Notes: generated by a model not told the origin, from the sequence alone. A stretch of 64,000 nt of DNA from CAYRTD01 sp964528675 (GCA_964528675.1 CAZGTU010000008.1:1-64000), one strand, 5' to 3'. Counted from the stretch's first letter, positions 40,837 through 50,680 are shown. A program made the numbers and translations.

Positions 40837-42129
40837 ATGCAAGAATCATCTCACATAAAGAAATGTAAACAACTGATCGAGAAAAAACTGGATTGGGGAG
40901 AAAGTAAAAACTGGACTAACCATAATTATGATCTTTTGAGTGAAGATATTCTCAGTTGTACCGGAATTAAAATAAGTGCTCGAACATTGAGAAGGATTTA
41001 CTCCACAACCAATAATTATAATCCGCAAATTGCAACCAAAGATGCGCTTGCTCTATATTTAGATTATAGAAACTGGGAAGAATTTGTAAGAAGTGAAAAA
41101 AAGAACGGAGCAGAAGTTTACGATAACCCTGAGTTAAGCTATAGAAGTAATAGAAGAATTATTTATAATCCCTTCTTCTGGACTATAATAGTTGTGGTTT
41201 TATTAATATCCTCAGGTTTTATTGTATTTTTTTATCCAGCAATTGAATTGGAACTAAACAAATCCCGGGTTGTATTTCAGAGTAATAATATGATAGGACA
41301 TGCTCCACATGAAGCTACCTTTTATTATGATGTTTCTAAAATCAAGTCAACCAACATTTTCATTGATAATAATTATTATGCCGAAGGTTCCATAATCCCC
41401 GTTAAAAAGAACATGCACTTTTATTCAAATACATTCGAACTACCAGATTATTATGCTGTGAAAATAATTGCCAATGCAGAAAGGATATCTTGTGTAGGTA
41501 TTCACGTTATTACAAAAGGATGGGAGACAATCATAAATGATCGTTATTTACCGGAAATAGAATGTAAAAATAATGGATTATTACATGTCCCTCCGAAAGT
41601 AGCAAAGAATTATTCAGATAGTTCGATATATTCCACAGAGTTCAGAAATATCAGGGATTTTGGAGTGAATGGGGATAATATGGTATTTGAAGCCAGATTT
41701 TGTAATCCAGACAACCTTGGTGGGCTGATCTGTAATAATTCAGCGTTTGAAATAATCAATACTCACGGCCGCCTTGCATTTAACTTCATACATCCCGGAT
41801 GTGATGAAAATCAGCTAAAAGCCTCTTTTGGTGATGTTTTACTGAAAGGGGATTTTAATAATCTTAATACGTTCTTTCAGGATGTAAGCTATTGGAGAGT
41901 TCTGAAAATTAAAACAAATAACAAAACGGTAGGAGTATATCTCGACAATGTTCAAATCTATTCTGTAAAATACAATGATCCCCTTGATGAGGTCAAAGGC
42001 ATAAGCTTGAAATTTTCAGGAAGCGGGATAGTTGATTATATAAAACTTTATGATGATAGGGAGAATCTTGTGTATAGTGATGATTTCAATTCATCTCAGC
42101 CTATTACGCAATATAATTCATCCAACTAA
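40837..42129 (+). CDS. Putative membrane-tethered one-component regulator: HTH-like N-domain, one TM helix, periplasmic lectin-like sensor
   Basis: The 430-residue protein has no signal peptide. Residues 5-85 are a small helical domain (LDWGESKNWTNHN, LSEDILSCTGIKISARTLRRIY, ALALYLDYRNWEEF) that looks like a helix-turn-helix module found at the N-terminus of many Bacteroidota membrane proteins. One membrane helix follows (~112-133, basic residues before it, so N-terminus inside). The outer part has a PKD-like beta domain (~145-230, HAPHEATFYYDVS) and a concanavalin/LamG-like sandwich (~265-420, NMVFEARFCN, YWRVLKIKTNNKTVGVYLDN). It is divergent from the TonB receptor and 113 bp before a glycosidase-like gene. 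I infer a ToxR/CadC-style sensor of glycan fragments. DNA binding is not proven by sequence. Confidence 0.6.
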   Translation: MQESSHIKKCKQLIEKKLDWGESKNWTNHNYDLLSEDILSCTGIKISARTLRRIYSTTNNYNPQIATKDALALYLDYRNWEEFVRSEKKNGAEVYDNPELSYRSNRRIIYNPFFWTIIVVVLLISSGFIVFFYPAIELELNKSRVVFQSNNMIGHAPHEATFYYDVSKIKSTNIFIDNNYYAEGSIIPVKKNMHFYSNTFELPDYYAVKIIANAERISCVGIHVITKGWETIINDRYLPEIECKNNGLLHVPPKVAKNYSDSSIYSTEFRNIRDFGVNGDNMVFEARFCNPDNLGGLICNNSAFEIINTHGRLAFNFIHPGCDENQLKASFGDVLLKGDFNNLNTFFQDVSYWRVLKIKTNNKTVGVYLDNVQIYSVKYNDPLDEVKGISLKFSGSGIVDYIKLYDDRENLVYSDDFNSSQPITQYNSSN

Positions 42130-42242
42130 CCGATATTATTATATCGAAATTTCATTGTTCTCGCTATTTTAAATTTTTTTTATTAAACTCATTTTCACAT
42201 AATAATTCCGTTTCTTTTCAATTATATAAATTAGCTAAAATA

Positions 42243-43727
42243 ATGAAACAATCATTTACATTCTTTTTTGCACTTTTCATAATAATACTGTTATCTTTTT
42301 CTTCTGTATCAGAAGTAAAATCTGGTGTAGAACTTGATAATACCGGCATCAGTATCTATCCCGAAAACAAATTCTACTGGCAATATAATGGAAAACCTGT
42401 TTTGCTTATTGGCGGTTCGGTGGAAGATAATGTATTCCAGATCCCGGACCTGGAGGAGCATCTGGATATACTTGAATCAAACGGAGGCAATTACCTCCGG
42501 TGCACCATGAGCAGCAGGGATGATGGAAATGAAAAGCCTTACAAGAAAATAAACGGCCTTTACGATCTAAACCACCCAAATCCTGAATACTGGGCAAAAT
42601 TTAAAAATTTCCTGAATCAGACCAGTCAAAGGGATATAATCATACAGGTAGAATTATGGGCAACATACGATTTTTATAATTCACCGGTCGGATGGACAAA
42701 GAACGTTTTTAACCCTGCAAATAATTTAAATTACAGCGCGAAAGAATCCGGCTTACCTGAAGTGGTAGAACACACAGCACAATTTAAAATCAATCCGTTT
42801 TTTAAGACTGTGCCGGAAATTAATGATAACACATTCATGCTGAAATTCCAGAAAGATTTCGTTGACAGGATCATGAAACTTAGCCTTGATTTTGATAATG
42901 TCCTTTATTGTATTGATAATGAAACCAACGCCAGGCAGGAATGGGGTGCTTACTGGGCGAGGTACATCAGGCAAGTGGCCGAGGAAAAAGGGAAAAAGAT
43001 CTACATTACAGAAATGTGGGACAACTGGGATCCCACCGATGGCAATGTGGCAGGTGTAAGGCAACAGAAAGCTGAGAGCCATCCTTTCCTTAACAGGTCA
43101 AAAGCCAAAAATACAATAATGGCCCCTGAGCTTTATGATTACGTTGATATATCCAACAATAATGCTCAAAATGGAGAGATCCATTACCAGTCAGCCTTAT
43201 ACGTAAGAAATTGGGTGAAACGAACCGGTTTGATCCGTCCTGTGAACAATGTTAAAATCTACGGCGGCACAATCTATGAAACATTCACCAGGGATTGGGC
43301 CGGATCTTTCAAGGATGGGGAGGAAAGATTTTGGCGGGATGTTTTTGCTGGGCATGCATCTGTAAGATTTCACCGGCCTCCCTATGGTCATGGATTGAGT
43401 CCGCTTGCACAGCATCATATAAAAAGTATGCGGATGTTAACGGATTCAATGGCTTTTTTCTCACATGTCCCTGCGAATGAACTCCTTGAAAATCGTGAAC
43501 CCAATGAGGCATTTTGCATGACTTCACCAGGCAGGGAATATGCATTGTATTTTCCGGGTAAAGGCAGTGTTAAATTAATAGCTGAGCCTGGCACTTATGA
43601 AATGTGCTGGCTGCACATCCGCTCTTCAACCTGGAGAAATCCGGAAAAAGTGAAGGACCCATCAATGATTGAAACACCGGATAATGACCAATGGGCTTTA
43701 TTTTTGAGAAAAAAGGAGAGTAATTAG
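42243..43727 (+). CDS. Secreted glycoside-hydrolase-like TIM-barrel protein with C-terminal beta domain
   Basis: The 494-residue protein has a signal peptide and a (beta/alpha)8 barrel: KFYWQYNGKPVLLIGGS and NYLRCTMSSRDD near the start, VLYCIDNETNA with probable acid/base Glu227, and KIYITEMWDNWD with probable second carboxylate Glu257. A short C-terminal beta-sandwich (REYALYFPGKGSVKLIAEPGTY, CWLHIRSSTW) resembles the putative collagen-binding domain that ends DUF4038-type glycoside hydrolases. It probably cleaves a glycosidic bond in the periplasm, but family and substrate cannot be fixed. It follows the membrane-tethered regulator on the same strand and converges on the helicase gene. Confidence 0.7.
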   Translation: MKQSFTFFFALFIIILLSFSSVSEVKSGVELDNTGISIYPENKFYWQYNGKPVLLIGGSVEDNVFQIPDLEEHLDILESNGGNYLRCTMSSRDDGNEKPYKKINGLYDLNHPNPEYWAKFKNFLNQTSQRDIIIQVELWATYDFYNSPVGWTKNVFNPANNLNYSAKESGLPEVVEHTAQFKINPFFKTVPEINDNTFMLKFQKDFVDRIMKLSLDFDNVLYCIDNETNARQEWGAYWARYIRQVAEEKGKKIYITEMWDNWDPTDGNVAGVRQQKAESHPFLNRSKAKNTIMAPELYDYVDISNNNAQNGEIHYQSALYVRNWVKRTGLIRPVNNVKIYGGTIYETFTRDWAGSFKDGEERFWRDVFAGHASVRFHRPPYGHGLSPLAQHHIKSMRMLTDSMAFFSHVPANELLENREPNEAFCMTSPGREYALYFPGKGSVKLIAEPGTYEMCWLHIRSSTWRNPEKVKDPSMIETPDNDQWALFLRKKESN

Positions 43728-43875
43728 TGCCTGTCCATAAAGTCGAGTGGAGGCTGTCTAAAAAGGGATCATATTTTTTCACTAACTTACAAATTGAAAG
43801 TATAGCTTGTCTTTCCCCTCCCGAACCCTCCCTCCGGGCATTCGCGTCGGCGGGCAGGCATGGTCCATGGTCACC
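43728..43875. other. Convergent intergenic region with GC-rich segment
   Basis: No gene is seen. The segment 43816-43864 (CCCTCCCGAACCCTCC to GGCGGGCAGGCATGG) is unusually GC-rich for this window and resembles the GC-rich repeat near 28060. GAGGCTGTCTAAAAAGG near 43750 looks like the terminal inverted repeat of some insertion sequences, but no partner end or transposase is present. Confidence 0.35.
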
Positions 43876-45579
43876 CTACCCTCTCACTCTTTTCCTGCTT
43901 TTCCTCTTCCTGCCGGTTTTATTAGGTTCAGGTTCCATTGCCGGTTCGATCTGTATCTTTCGACCTTTAAAACGTGCCTTATCCATCGAGGTCATAATCT
44001 TCCCTGCATGCCTCTCTCCTACTTCAAAGAATGAAAAACTATCCTTAATATCTATGTCACCAATATTAATATCACGGTCCCTGGTATTATCATTGATCAT
44101 TCCGATAATATTTTTAGGGATCAGTCCGTCTTTTTTTCCAACATTCATGAAAAAGCGCGCAGAATTGCCTTTTACCCTCCTTTTATCCGGGCTTCCATTT
44201 CTGCTCCTTTTTTGAAAATCATTTTTTGAAGATTTATCAAACCTGGGTTCCTGATTTTCATTTAAATCAGGTGCATTCTTATAATATTCAAGAAATCGGT
44301 TGAACTCAAGCGAAACAAAATGCTTAATGATTTCTTCTTTACTCAGCCAATCCAGTTTTTTGTTAATGGTCTCCATAAATGGAGCAATCTGCTGTTCATC
44401 CACCTCCGCATTCTCCATCCTGTCAATCAGATTGAATAATTGCTTCTTGCATACCTCTTGCCCGGAAGGAACAGGCATTTTCACAAGTTTCTTCTTGATT
44501 ATTTTTTCTATCTGAGGGATCCTTGATACTTCCTTGTAGTTAACAATAGAAATTGAAATTCCGGAGCTGTCAGCTCTACCAGTCCTTCCACTCCTGTGAG
44601 TATAGATTTCCAGGTCTTCGGGCAAATTATAATTGATCACATGACTGATATCTTTCACATCAATACCTCTCGCTGCAACATCAGTTGCAACCAGCATTTG
44701 CAAGGAATGGTCACGAAACCGTTTCATTACATGATCTCGCTGTGCCTGGGACAGATCTCCATGAAGGGCATCAGCATTATAGCCATCTCTGATCAATTTA
44801 TCTGCAACCTCTTTGGTTTCCATGCGGGTCCGGCAAAAAACAAGTCCGTATATATCGGGATTTATATCAGCTATCCTTTTGAGAGCAAGATAACGGTCGC
44901 GGGCATGCACATGGTAAAAAATGTGTTCTACATTTTCAGCCCCGGCATTTTGCACACCAATTGTTACTTTTTTAGGATCATTAAGATAGCTTTTAGAAAT
45001 CAGGGAAACTTCCTTTGACATGGTTGCAGAAAACAATAAAGTTCTCTTCCCCGAAGGAGTTGTCTTAAGAATATTGTCCAGCTCCTCCCGGAAACCCATG
45101 TTAAGCATTTCATCGGCTTCATCAAGCACTAGTGTGTTAATACTTCGAATATCTGCTGCACCTCGTTTAATCAGATCGAGCATCCTTCCGGGTGTTGCAG
45201 CAATTATATGAGCACCTTTTTTAAGAGATCTAATTTGTGAGTCAATATTTGCACCACCATAAACAGCAACCACTTTCAGATCTTTCTCGTATCTGGCAAA
45301 GTTCTTCAGATCACTGCTTATCTGCATACATAATTCCCTTGTGGGAGCTAATATCAGTGTTTGAACAGTCTTATTCTTCAGATCAGTATTCTCAATTACC
45401 GGCAGACCAAAAGCAGCAGTTTTACCGGTACCCGTTTGCGCAAGTCCTATGATATCATCTTCTGTCTGGAAATAAAGTGGAATAATCTCTTTCTGGATAG
45501 GTGTGGGAGTAATAAAGCCAAGCTCCTCAATCCCTCGGAGTAAATTGGGAGAAAATCCCAATTCATTAAATTTCAACAT
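43876..45579 (-). CDS. DEAD-box ATP-dependent RNA helicase with DbpA-type RNA-binding C-terminus
   Basis: The 567-residue cytoplasmic protein carries the full DEAD-box set: Q motif (TPTPIQKEIIP), motif I (AQTGTGKT), Ia (PTRELC), Ib (TPGRM), II (DEAD), III (SAT), IV (GLVFCRT), V (ATDVAARGID) and VI (HRSGRTGR). After a basic linker (~440-490) comes a DbpA RNA-binding-like domain (ARFFMNVGKKDGLIPKNIIG to RKIQIEPA) and a very basic tail. The layout matches DeaD/CsdA and DbpA-type helicases that remodel ribosomal or cold-shock RNA structures. It is a single gene, oriented against the glycosidase gene at its 3' end. Confidence 0.95.
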   Translation of the reverse strand: MLKFNELGFSPNLLRGIEELGFITPTPIQKEIIPLYFQTEDDIIGLAQTGTGKTAAFGLPVIENTDLKNKTVQTLILAPTRELCMQISSDLKNFARYEKDLKVVAVYGGANIDSQIRSLKKGAHIIAATPGRMLDLIKRGAADIRSINTLVLDEADEMLNMGFREELDNILKTTPSGKRTLLFSATMSKEVSLISKSYLNDPKKVTIGVQNAGAENVEHIFYHVHARDRYLALKRIADINPDIYGLVFCRTRMETKEVADKLIRDGYNADALHGDLSQAQRDHVMKRFRDHSLQMLVATDVAARGIDVKDISHVINYNLPEDLEIYTHRSGRTGRADSSGISISIVNYKEVSRIPQIEKIIKKKLVKMPVPSGQEVCKKQLFNLIDRMENAEVDEQQIAPFMETINKKLDWLSKEEIIKHFVSLEFNRFLEYYKNAPDLNENQEPRFDKSSKNDFQKRSRNGSPDKRRVKGNSARFFMNVGKKDGLIPKNIIGMINDNTRDRDINIGDIDIKDSFSFFEVGERHAGKIMTSMDKARFKGRKIQIEPAMEPEPNKTGRKRKSRKRVRG

Positions 45580-45714
45580 GTAATTTTTTTATAAATGAGC
45601 CGCAAAGATAAGTAAAATAAATGATAAAATGATCGTAGGATGCAATTTCTATGGTCCATGGTGTAATTCATCTCTTGCTCCGTCAATGAAATGCACAAGG
45701 TAGCATCCTTACTC

Positions 45715-46626
45715 TCACTCTGCTTTTTCCCCTACTTCCTTTATTTCAATCTGAACCGCGTAATCCTTTGGCTTAATATTATAATTATAATGCTCTGCGA
45801 ATTGCTGAGTAATTTCAGCTCCAAAAAAGAATATGATTGAGGAATAAAATACCCAGAGAATAAATATTACAACAGATCCGGTGGCACCATACATAACATT
45901 CAAGTTGGTACTTCCAAGCGCCCAGCCTATCAGGTATTTTCCGGCAGTAAACAGAACAGCAGTAACAATAGCTCCAACCCAGGTAACTCTCCATTTTAAC
46001 TTCGTGTCCGGTAAGTATTTATATATTATAGCAAACATAAGTGTAATAATTGCAAAAGAAACAACAATATTAACCGGAGTCATTACATAAAGCGTATAAT
46101 CATTTATATAACTTTCAAGAAAGTCGCGTAAGAAAGACAGTGCAGCATCAATAACCAGCGAAACAAGAAGGATAAAACCAATACTTAGAATTAGCCCAAA
46201 ACTTAACAGCCTGTCAATTAAGGTTCTCAACAGATTATGCTTGGGTTTGGCTCTTACTCGCCATATAAAGTTCAGGTTCTTCTGCAGTACAGAAAAAAAA
46301 GTGGTTGAAGTAAAAATGAATATCGCAAATCCCACAATGGTACCCGTCAGACTTTTTTCCTGTGACTGGAAATTTTCAACCAGCCCCTTTACGAAATCAG
46401 TTCCTTCACTACCTATGAGCCGGTTTAACTCGGTGTAGATTTTCTGGGCAATGGTCTCTTCTTTAATGATAAGGCCAATTACAGAAATGATTATTATCAA
46501 TATCGGGGCAGTGGCAAATATGGTAAAATACGCCGTTGTTCCTGCAAGTTTAATAGGATCATCCTTACGATACTTGGATAATGACTTCTTTAGTATTTCC
46601 CAGAAAGGTCTCAGATAATTCTTCAT
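45715..46626 (-). CDS. YihY/BrkB-family inner-membrane protein
   Basis: The 303-residue protein has six predicted membrane helices and typical family segments: DPIKLAGTTAYFTIFATAPILI near the start, TFFSVLQKNLNFIWRVRAK in the middle, and WRVTWVGAIVTAVLFTAGK followed by YGATGSVVIFILWVFYSS near the end. The family was once called ribonuclease BN; that activity belongs to another protein, and its own role is unsettled, perhaps transport or virulence-factor export. It is a single gene divergent from the M48 peptidase gene. Confidence 0.93.
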   Translation of the reverse strand: MKNYLRPFWEILKKSLSKYRKDDPIKLAGTTAYFTIFATAPILIIIISVIGLIIKEETIAQKIYTELNRLIGSEGTDFVKGLVENFQSQEKSLTGTIVGFAIFIFTSTTFFSVLQKNLNFIWRVRAKPKHNLLRTLIDRLLSFGLILSIGFILLVSLVIDAALSFLRDFLESYINDYTLYVMTPVNIVVSFAIITLMFAIIYKYLPDTKLKWRVTWVGAIVTAVLFTAGKYLIGWALGSTNLNVMYGATGSVVIFILWVFYSSIIFFFGAEITQQFAEHYNYNIKPKDYAVQIEIKEVGEKAE

Positions 46627-47066
46627 GTTCTTCGGCTAATATTGATACTATGAAGTACTTTAAGAATGAAAATTTGAGAGATGAGTCCAATCCGAGAACT
46701 GTTTTCACCCCTGAACATCATCATTTTATCTTCCATAATCGGAAAATTATAAGTGCTTCAAACATTCGAATTTACACAGGTTCTTTTCCTCTGTTTTTCA
46801 TCATGAATAAATTTTTCTCATTAATTACTAACCAAACACATGCAGCATTGTTTTAATATTAGAATGCGGTGTTCAATTTTTATTCTGGCATAGTATTTTA
46901 ATATAAATGGTATTAGACCCCAGGGTAGAACCCTTAACCCTTGTTTTTGGAGTAGAACTCCGAGAAATTCAACCAAACTTCTCGTACGCCGCAGCTCCGA
47001 TAGCTATCGGAACGGAGGAGAATTTAAACTAAATACCAGATATTATTTAATGAAAAATTAATTACG
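46627..47066. other. Divergent intergenic region with a perfect 16-bp palindrome
   Basis: No convincing gene is present in 440 bp. TCCGATAGCTATCGGA at 46996-47011 is a perfect palindrome inside a longer hairpin (CTCCGATAGC... with GGAG beyond). Its centre GATAGCTATC matches the pattern of the 29215 palindrome. The rest is AT-rich and should contain both divergent promoters. Confidence 0.45.
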
Positions 47067-47873
47067 ATGAAAAGACTTACAATTTACATTGCTTTATTAT
47101 TCCTCGTGGGCTGTTCAACTGTTCCTTTCACTGGAAGGAAACAGTTTGCCCCCATATCTTCCCAACAAATGATTGCTCTCGGTAATTCCAGCTATGATCA
47201 GGTTCTGGAAGAAAGTAAAGTTTCAAACAATCAGCAATATAAGAACATGGTAAGTGAAGTAGGAAAAAATTTGGCCACTGTGGTTGAAGAATACATGATG
47301 GCAAATAATATGTACGAGAGAATGGACGAATATGAATGGGAATTTACAGTTCTTGAAAGTGATATGCTAAATGCATGGTGTATGCCGGGGGGCAAAATTG
47401 CTTTTTACGAGGGAATTATGCCGGTATGTGAAGACAGGAATGGTGTTGCTGTGGTAATGGGACATGAGATTGCCCACGCAATAGCGCAACACAGCAATGA
47501 ACGGCTGGGACAACAACTTCTCATACAACTCGGTGGAATGGCATTATCCGAGGCCCTTGAAAAAGAGAAAGAAACTACTCAGCAACTTGCAATGGCGGCA
47601 TTCGGTCTGGGTGCACAGTTTGGGTATATGCTGCCATATAGCAGAAAGCATGAAAGAGAAGCTGATGAGTTGGGACTGTATTTTATGGCCATGGCCGGTT
47701 ATGACCCAAGAGAAGCCCCAGGTTTCTGGCAAAGAATGCAAGCCAAAAGTGAAGGACAAGCCCGGCCACCGGAATTCCTGTCCACTCACCCTGAACCGCA
47801 GGCAAGGATCAAGGATATTGATAAACATATGAATAAAGCAATGGAATATTACCGGAATCGAGAAAATTTTTAA
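47067..47873 (+). CDS. M48-family metallopeptidase, lipoprotein
   Basis: The 268-residue protein has a lipoprotein signal (LFLVGC) and an M48 domain: HEIAH (in VVMGHEIAHAIAQHSNERL) binds zinc, with the third ligand Glu in EREADELG. NAWCMPGGKIAFYEG is the conserved substrate-cleft strand, and the C-terminal PEFLSTHPEPQARI is typical of periplasmic M48C enzymes such as LoiP/BepA. It should degrade or process misfolded envelope proteins in the periplasm. It precedes the penicillin-binding protein gene by 76 bp on the same strand; both are envelope functions. Confidence 0.95.
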   Translation: MKRLTIYIALLFLVGCSTVPFTGRKQFAPISSQQMIALGNSSYDQVLEESKVSNNQQYKNMVSEVGKNLATVVEEYMMANNMYERMDEYEWEFTVLESDMLNAWCMPGGKIAFYEGIMPVCEDRNGVAVVMGHEIAHAIAQHSNERLGQQLLIQLGGMALSEALEKEKETTQQLAMAAFGLGAQFGYMLPYSRKHEREADELGLYFMAMAGYDPREAPGFWQRMQAKSEGQARPPEFLSTHPEPQARIKDIDKHMNKAMEYYRNRENF

Positions 47874-47949
47874 CCCTCTGACATAATTATTACCTTTTAT
47901 TTATGTTCTGAATGCATAAACGACTCAGACTGACGCATTGAATAAAAAA

Positions 47950-50274
47950 ATGAAATGGCATTCGTTATGGCCTGAAAAGCCGGGAAGAGTTTTTCATAGG
48001 ACAGGTCATATGTTTCTGAATATTGCAGGAGCTTTTCAAAAAATACTTAAAAAGAAGGCTTTCCTTATAAGTATTGCATCCCTGGCATCAGGTGGATTTT
48101 TAGCTACTGGTATATTATATACACTTGTATTGGGTGAGATTTTAGGCCATTTGCCCGAAAAAGAAGAACTCAGAAATATAACACAGGATGAAGCAAGTGA
48201 AGTGTATTCTGCGGATAATGTCTTAATGGGCAGATATTTTGTGAAGAACAGGGTTAATATTGCTCTGGACTCTGTGCCCAGGTATGTGGTTAATGCGTTA
48301 ATAGCTACCGAAGATGTACGTTTCTATGAACATAACGGGGTGGATTTCAGAAGTCTTGCAAGAGTAGCAATAAAATCCATTCTAATGGATAAAGAGGAAT
48401 CAGGAGGAGGAAGTACAATTACTCAGCAACTGGCTAAAAATCTTTATCCCAGGAAAGATTACGGGATTTTCAGCATCTTTGTAAATAAAGCCAGGGAGCA
48501 CATTATTTCACTCCGGCTGGAAGAAGTTTACACAAAAGAAGAAATCCTGAGCTTATATCTTAACACGGTTTCTTTTGGAGAAGATACTTATGGTTTGGAA
48601 ACAGCATCAAGAAGATTTTTCAATAACCATCCCACGACTCTCACAATTGAAGAAGCAGCATTATTGATAGGTGTTCTCAAAGGTCCGACACTGTATAATC
48701 CGCGAATAAACTATGAAAACGCGATAGAGCGCAGAAACCTGGTGCTTTCGCAGATGAATAAATATGGATATATAGAGGAAAATAAACTTGATTCACTTAT
48801 TAATCTGCCGCTAGATATTAACTATTCGAAATATTCCGGGCATTCAGGACTGGCTCCCTATTTTAGAGAATTTCTAAGAATGGAGGTCGGCAAAATATTA
48901 AAAGAAATTGAGACTCAAACAGGTAAAAAGTATGATCTATTCAAAGGAGGACTCAAGATCTATACAACTATTGACTCAAGAATGCAATCATACGCAGAAA
49001 ACTCGGTAAGAGAACAGATACGAAACCTTCAGGATTTACTCGAAAACCATTATAATGGAAAATTTCCCTGGAACAATAGGGATAAGCTTATTAATTTCCT
49101 TATTAGAAATTCAGGTCACTATAAAAGATTGGCCGAAATGGGTATGGCTCAGGAAGAAATTATGGCTTCTTTCAGGGATACCATTAAGGTTTCTCTTTTC
49201 ACCTGGAAAGGAATAGAAAATAGGAAAATGACAAGGAGAGATTCCATAATGCATTATATGAATTTTCTCCATGCCGGATTCCTGGCAATGAATCCTGGGA
49301 ATGGGGAGATAAAAGCATGGGTTGGAGGGATTAATTTTCAATATTTTATGTATGATCATGTATTATCTCGCAGACAGGCAGGCTCAGTCTTTAAACCTAT
49401 TCTATATGCAACAGCGCTTGAAAATGGATTTTCACCATGCGAATTCATTTCCAATGACAGCGTTGTATTTGAAGAATACGAAAACTGGAAACCACGAAAT
49501 GCAGACGGAAAATATGGAGGATATTATTCACTCAAGGGAGCACTTACAAATTCGATAAACACAGTGGCTGCAAGATTAATTCTTGAAACAGGAATTGACA
49601 AAGTGGTTAATACGGCCCGGAATTTAGGAATCAAAGCAGATCTCGCCCATGTACCATCTCTTGCACTGGGGTCAGCGGAAATCTCCTTATTCGAAATGAT
49701 CAGAGCCTACTCTGCTTTTCTAAACGATGGAAGGAATGTCCAACCAAAATATATTCTAAGAATAGAAGATGAAAAAGGCAGTCTTATCTATCAGGATAAT
49801 TCGATAGATTACGGACAAAGTGCAATATCCCCGGAAACATCTGAAGAAATGCTCCAAATGCTCAGGAATGTTGTGGATCAGGGTACAGGAGCAGGTATGA
49901 GGTCTCGTTTTGGATTGTATAACGACATGGGTGGAAAAACCGGAACAACCCAGAATCAATCAGACGGATGGTTTATTGCCTTAACCCCCGACCTCATAGC
50001 AGGAGCATGGGTTGGAGGAGAAATACCGGCGGTAAGATTTCGTGATCTTAACATGGGCGAAGGATCCATAACAGCTATGCCTATTGTAGGCAATTTTTTC
50101 AAATCGGTTTATCAGAATGCCGAATTTCAGAATATGTATGATCACAGATTCGAGTTCAGTCATATTGAGAATATGAATGAAATATTCGATTGTCCTGATT
50201 ATAAAGAGAAAGAACGAAGAAGAAAAATATTCCGGATCTTTGATATTTTCAGGAGAAAAGACAGGAGAGATTAA
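47950..50274 (+). CDS. Class A penicillin-binding protein (PBP1A-like transglycosylase-transpeptidase)
   Basis: I take the ATG at 47950 as start; a TTG at 47938 would add four residues. The ~774-residue protein has an N-terminal membrane helix (~40-65), a GT51 glycosyltransferase domain (ALIATEDVRFYEHNGVDF, GGGSTITQQLAKNL, NTVSFGEDTYG) and a transpeptidase domain with SVFK (SxxK), TNSIN (SxN) and KTGTT. It polymerises and crosslinks peptidoglycan at the periplasmic face. The basic C-terminus (KEKERRRKIFRIF onward) is unusual in being so positively charged. It follows the M48 peptidase gene, which it probably shares a promoter region with. Confidence 0.95.
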   Translation: MKWHSLWPEKPGRVFHRTGHMFLNIAGAFQKILKKKAFLISIASLASGGFLATGILYTLVLGEILGHLPEKEELRNITQDEASEVYSADNVLMGRYFVKNRVNIALDSVPRYVVNALIATEDVRFYEHNGVDFRSLARVAIKSILMDKEESGGGSTITQQLAKNLYPRKDYGIFSIFVNKAREHIISLRLEEVYTKEEILSLYLNTVSFGEDTYGLETASRRFFNNHPTTLTIEEAALLIGVLKGPTLYNPRINYENAIERRNLVLSQMNKYGYIEENKLDSLINLPLDINYSKYSGHSGLAPYFREFLRMEVGKILKEIETQTGKKYDLFKGGLKIYTTIDSRMQSYAENSVREQIRNLQDLLENHYNGKFPWNNRDKLINFLIRNSGHYKRLAEMGMAQEEIMASFRDTIKVSLFTWKGIENRKMTRRDSIMHYMNFLHAGFLAMNPGNGEIKAWVGGINFQYFMYDHVLSRRQAGSVFKPILYATALENGFSPCEFISNDSVVFEEYENWKPRNADGKYGGYYSLKGALTNSINTVAARLILETGIDKVVNTARNLGIKADLAHVPSLALGSAEISLFEMIRAYSAFLNDGRNVQPKYILRIEDEKGSLIYQDNSIDYGQSAISPETSEEMLQMLRNVVDQGTGAGMRSRFGLYNDMGGKTGTTQNQSDGWFIALTPDLIAGAWVGGEIPAVRFRDLNMGEGSITAMPIVGNFFKSVYQNAEFQNMYDHRFEFSHIENMNEIFDCPDYKEKERRRKIFRIFDIFRRKDRRD

Positions 50275-50489
50275 GGATATCTACCTACAGTTTCAAAGGA
50301 AAAACTCTGGGGAGTTATCTACACACCTTCTGTACAATCACTTCTACAAGCAAGAATTTTATTTGATTTTAAGTTATTATCACATTGCGCTCAGGCACAG
50401 CATGAGGACTGAAAAACAGCAATAATGAAGTTTTTTGGCATGGTTTTGTAACTACCATATCTGAACATTTAAATAAAATTTTTTCAACC

Positions 50490-50675
50490 ATGAACAAATT
50501 AAAAATTAAAGGAAACTGGAACGAAGTAAAAGGAAAACTAAAACAGAAATATGGAGAGCTGACCGATGATGATCTGGCCTATGTTGAAGGTAAGGAAGAT
50601 GAATTACTGGGAAGACTCCAGAAAAAAACCGGGAAATCCAAAGAACAACTTATTGATGAAATCAATAAATTGTAA
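50490..50675 (+). CDS. CsbD-family small stress protein
   Basis: The 61-residue protein is a near-complete CsbD domain: KIKGNWNEVKGKLKQKYG followed by LTDDDLAYVEGKEDELLGRLQ. CsbD-like proteins are abundant under general or osmotic stress in many bacteria, but their molecular role is unknown. It is the first of a group of very short genes and is followed after 5 bp by the lmo0937-like membrane protein gene, so the two are probably co-transcribed. Confidence 0.95.
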   Translation: MNKLKIKGNWNEVKGKLKQKYGELTDDDLAYVEGKEDELLGRLQKKTGKSKEQLIDEINKL

Positions 50676-50680
50676 TTAGA

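Noticed and set aside
40837..42129. Anti-sigma factor (FecR-like)
   Set aside because: There is no ECF sigma gene beside it and the periplasmic part looks like a lectin-type sandwich rather than FecR.
43749..43767. Sequence like the end of an insertion element (GAGGCTGTCTAAAAAGG)
   Set aside because: No matching second end, target duplication or transposase is visible nearby.
46581..46856. 91-residue plus-strand frame in the divergent gap
   Set aside because: It overlaps the YihY start antisense and has no recognisable features.
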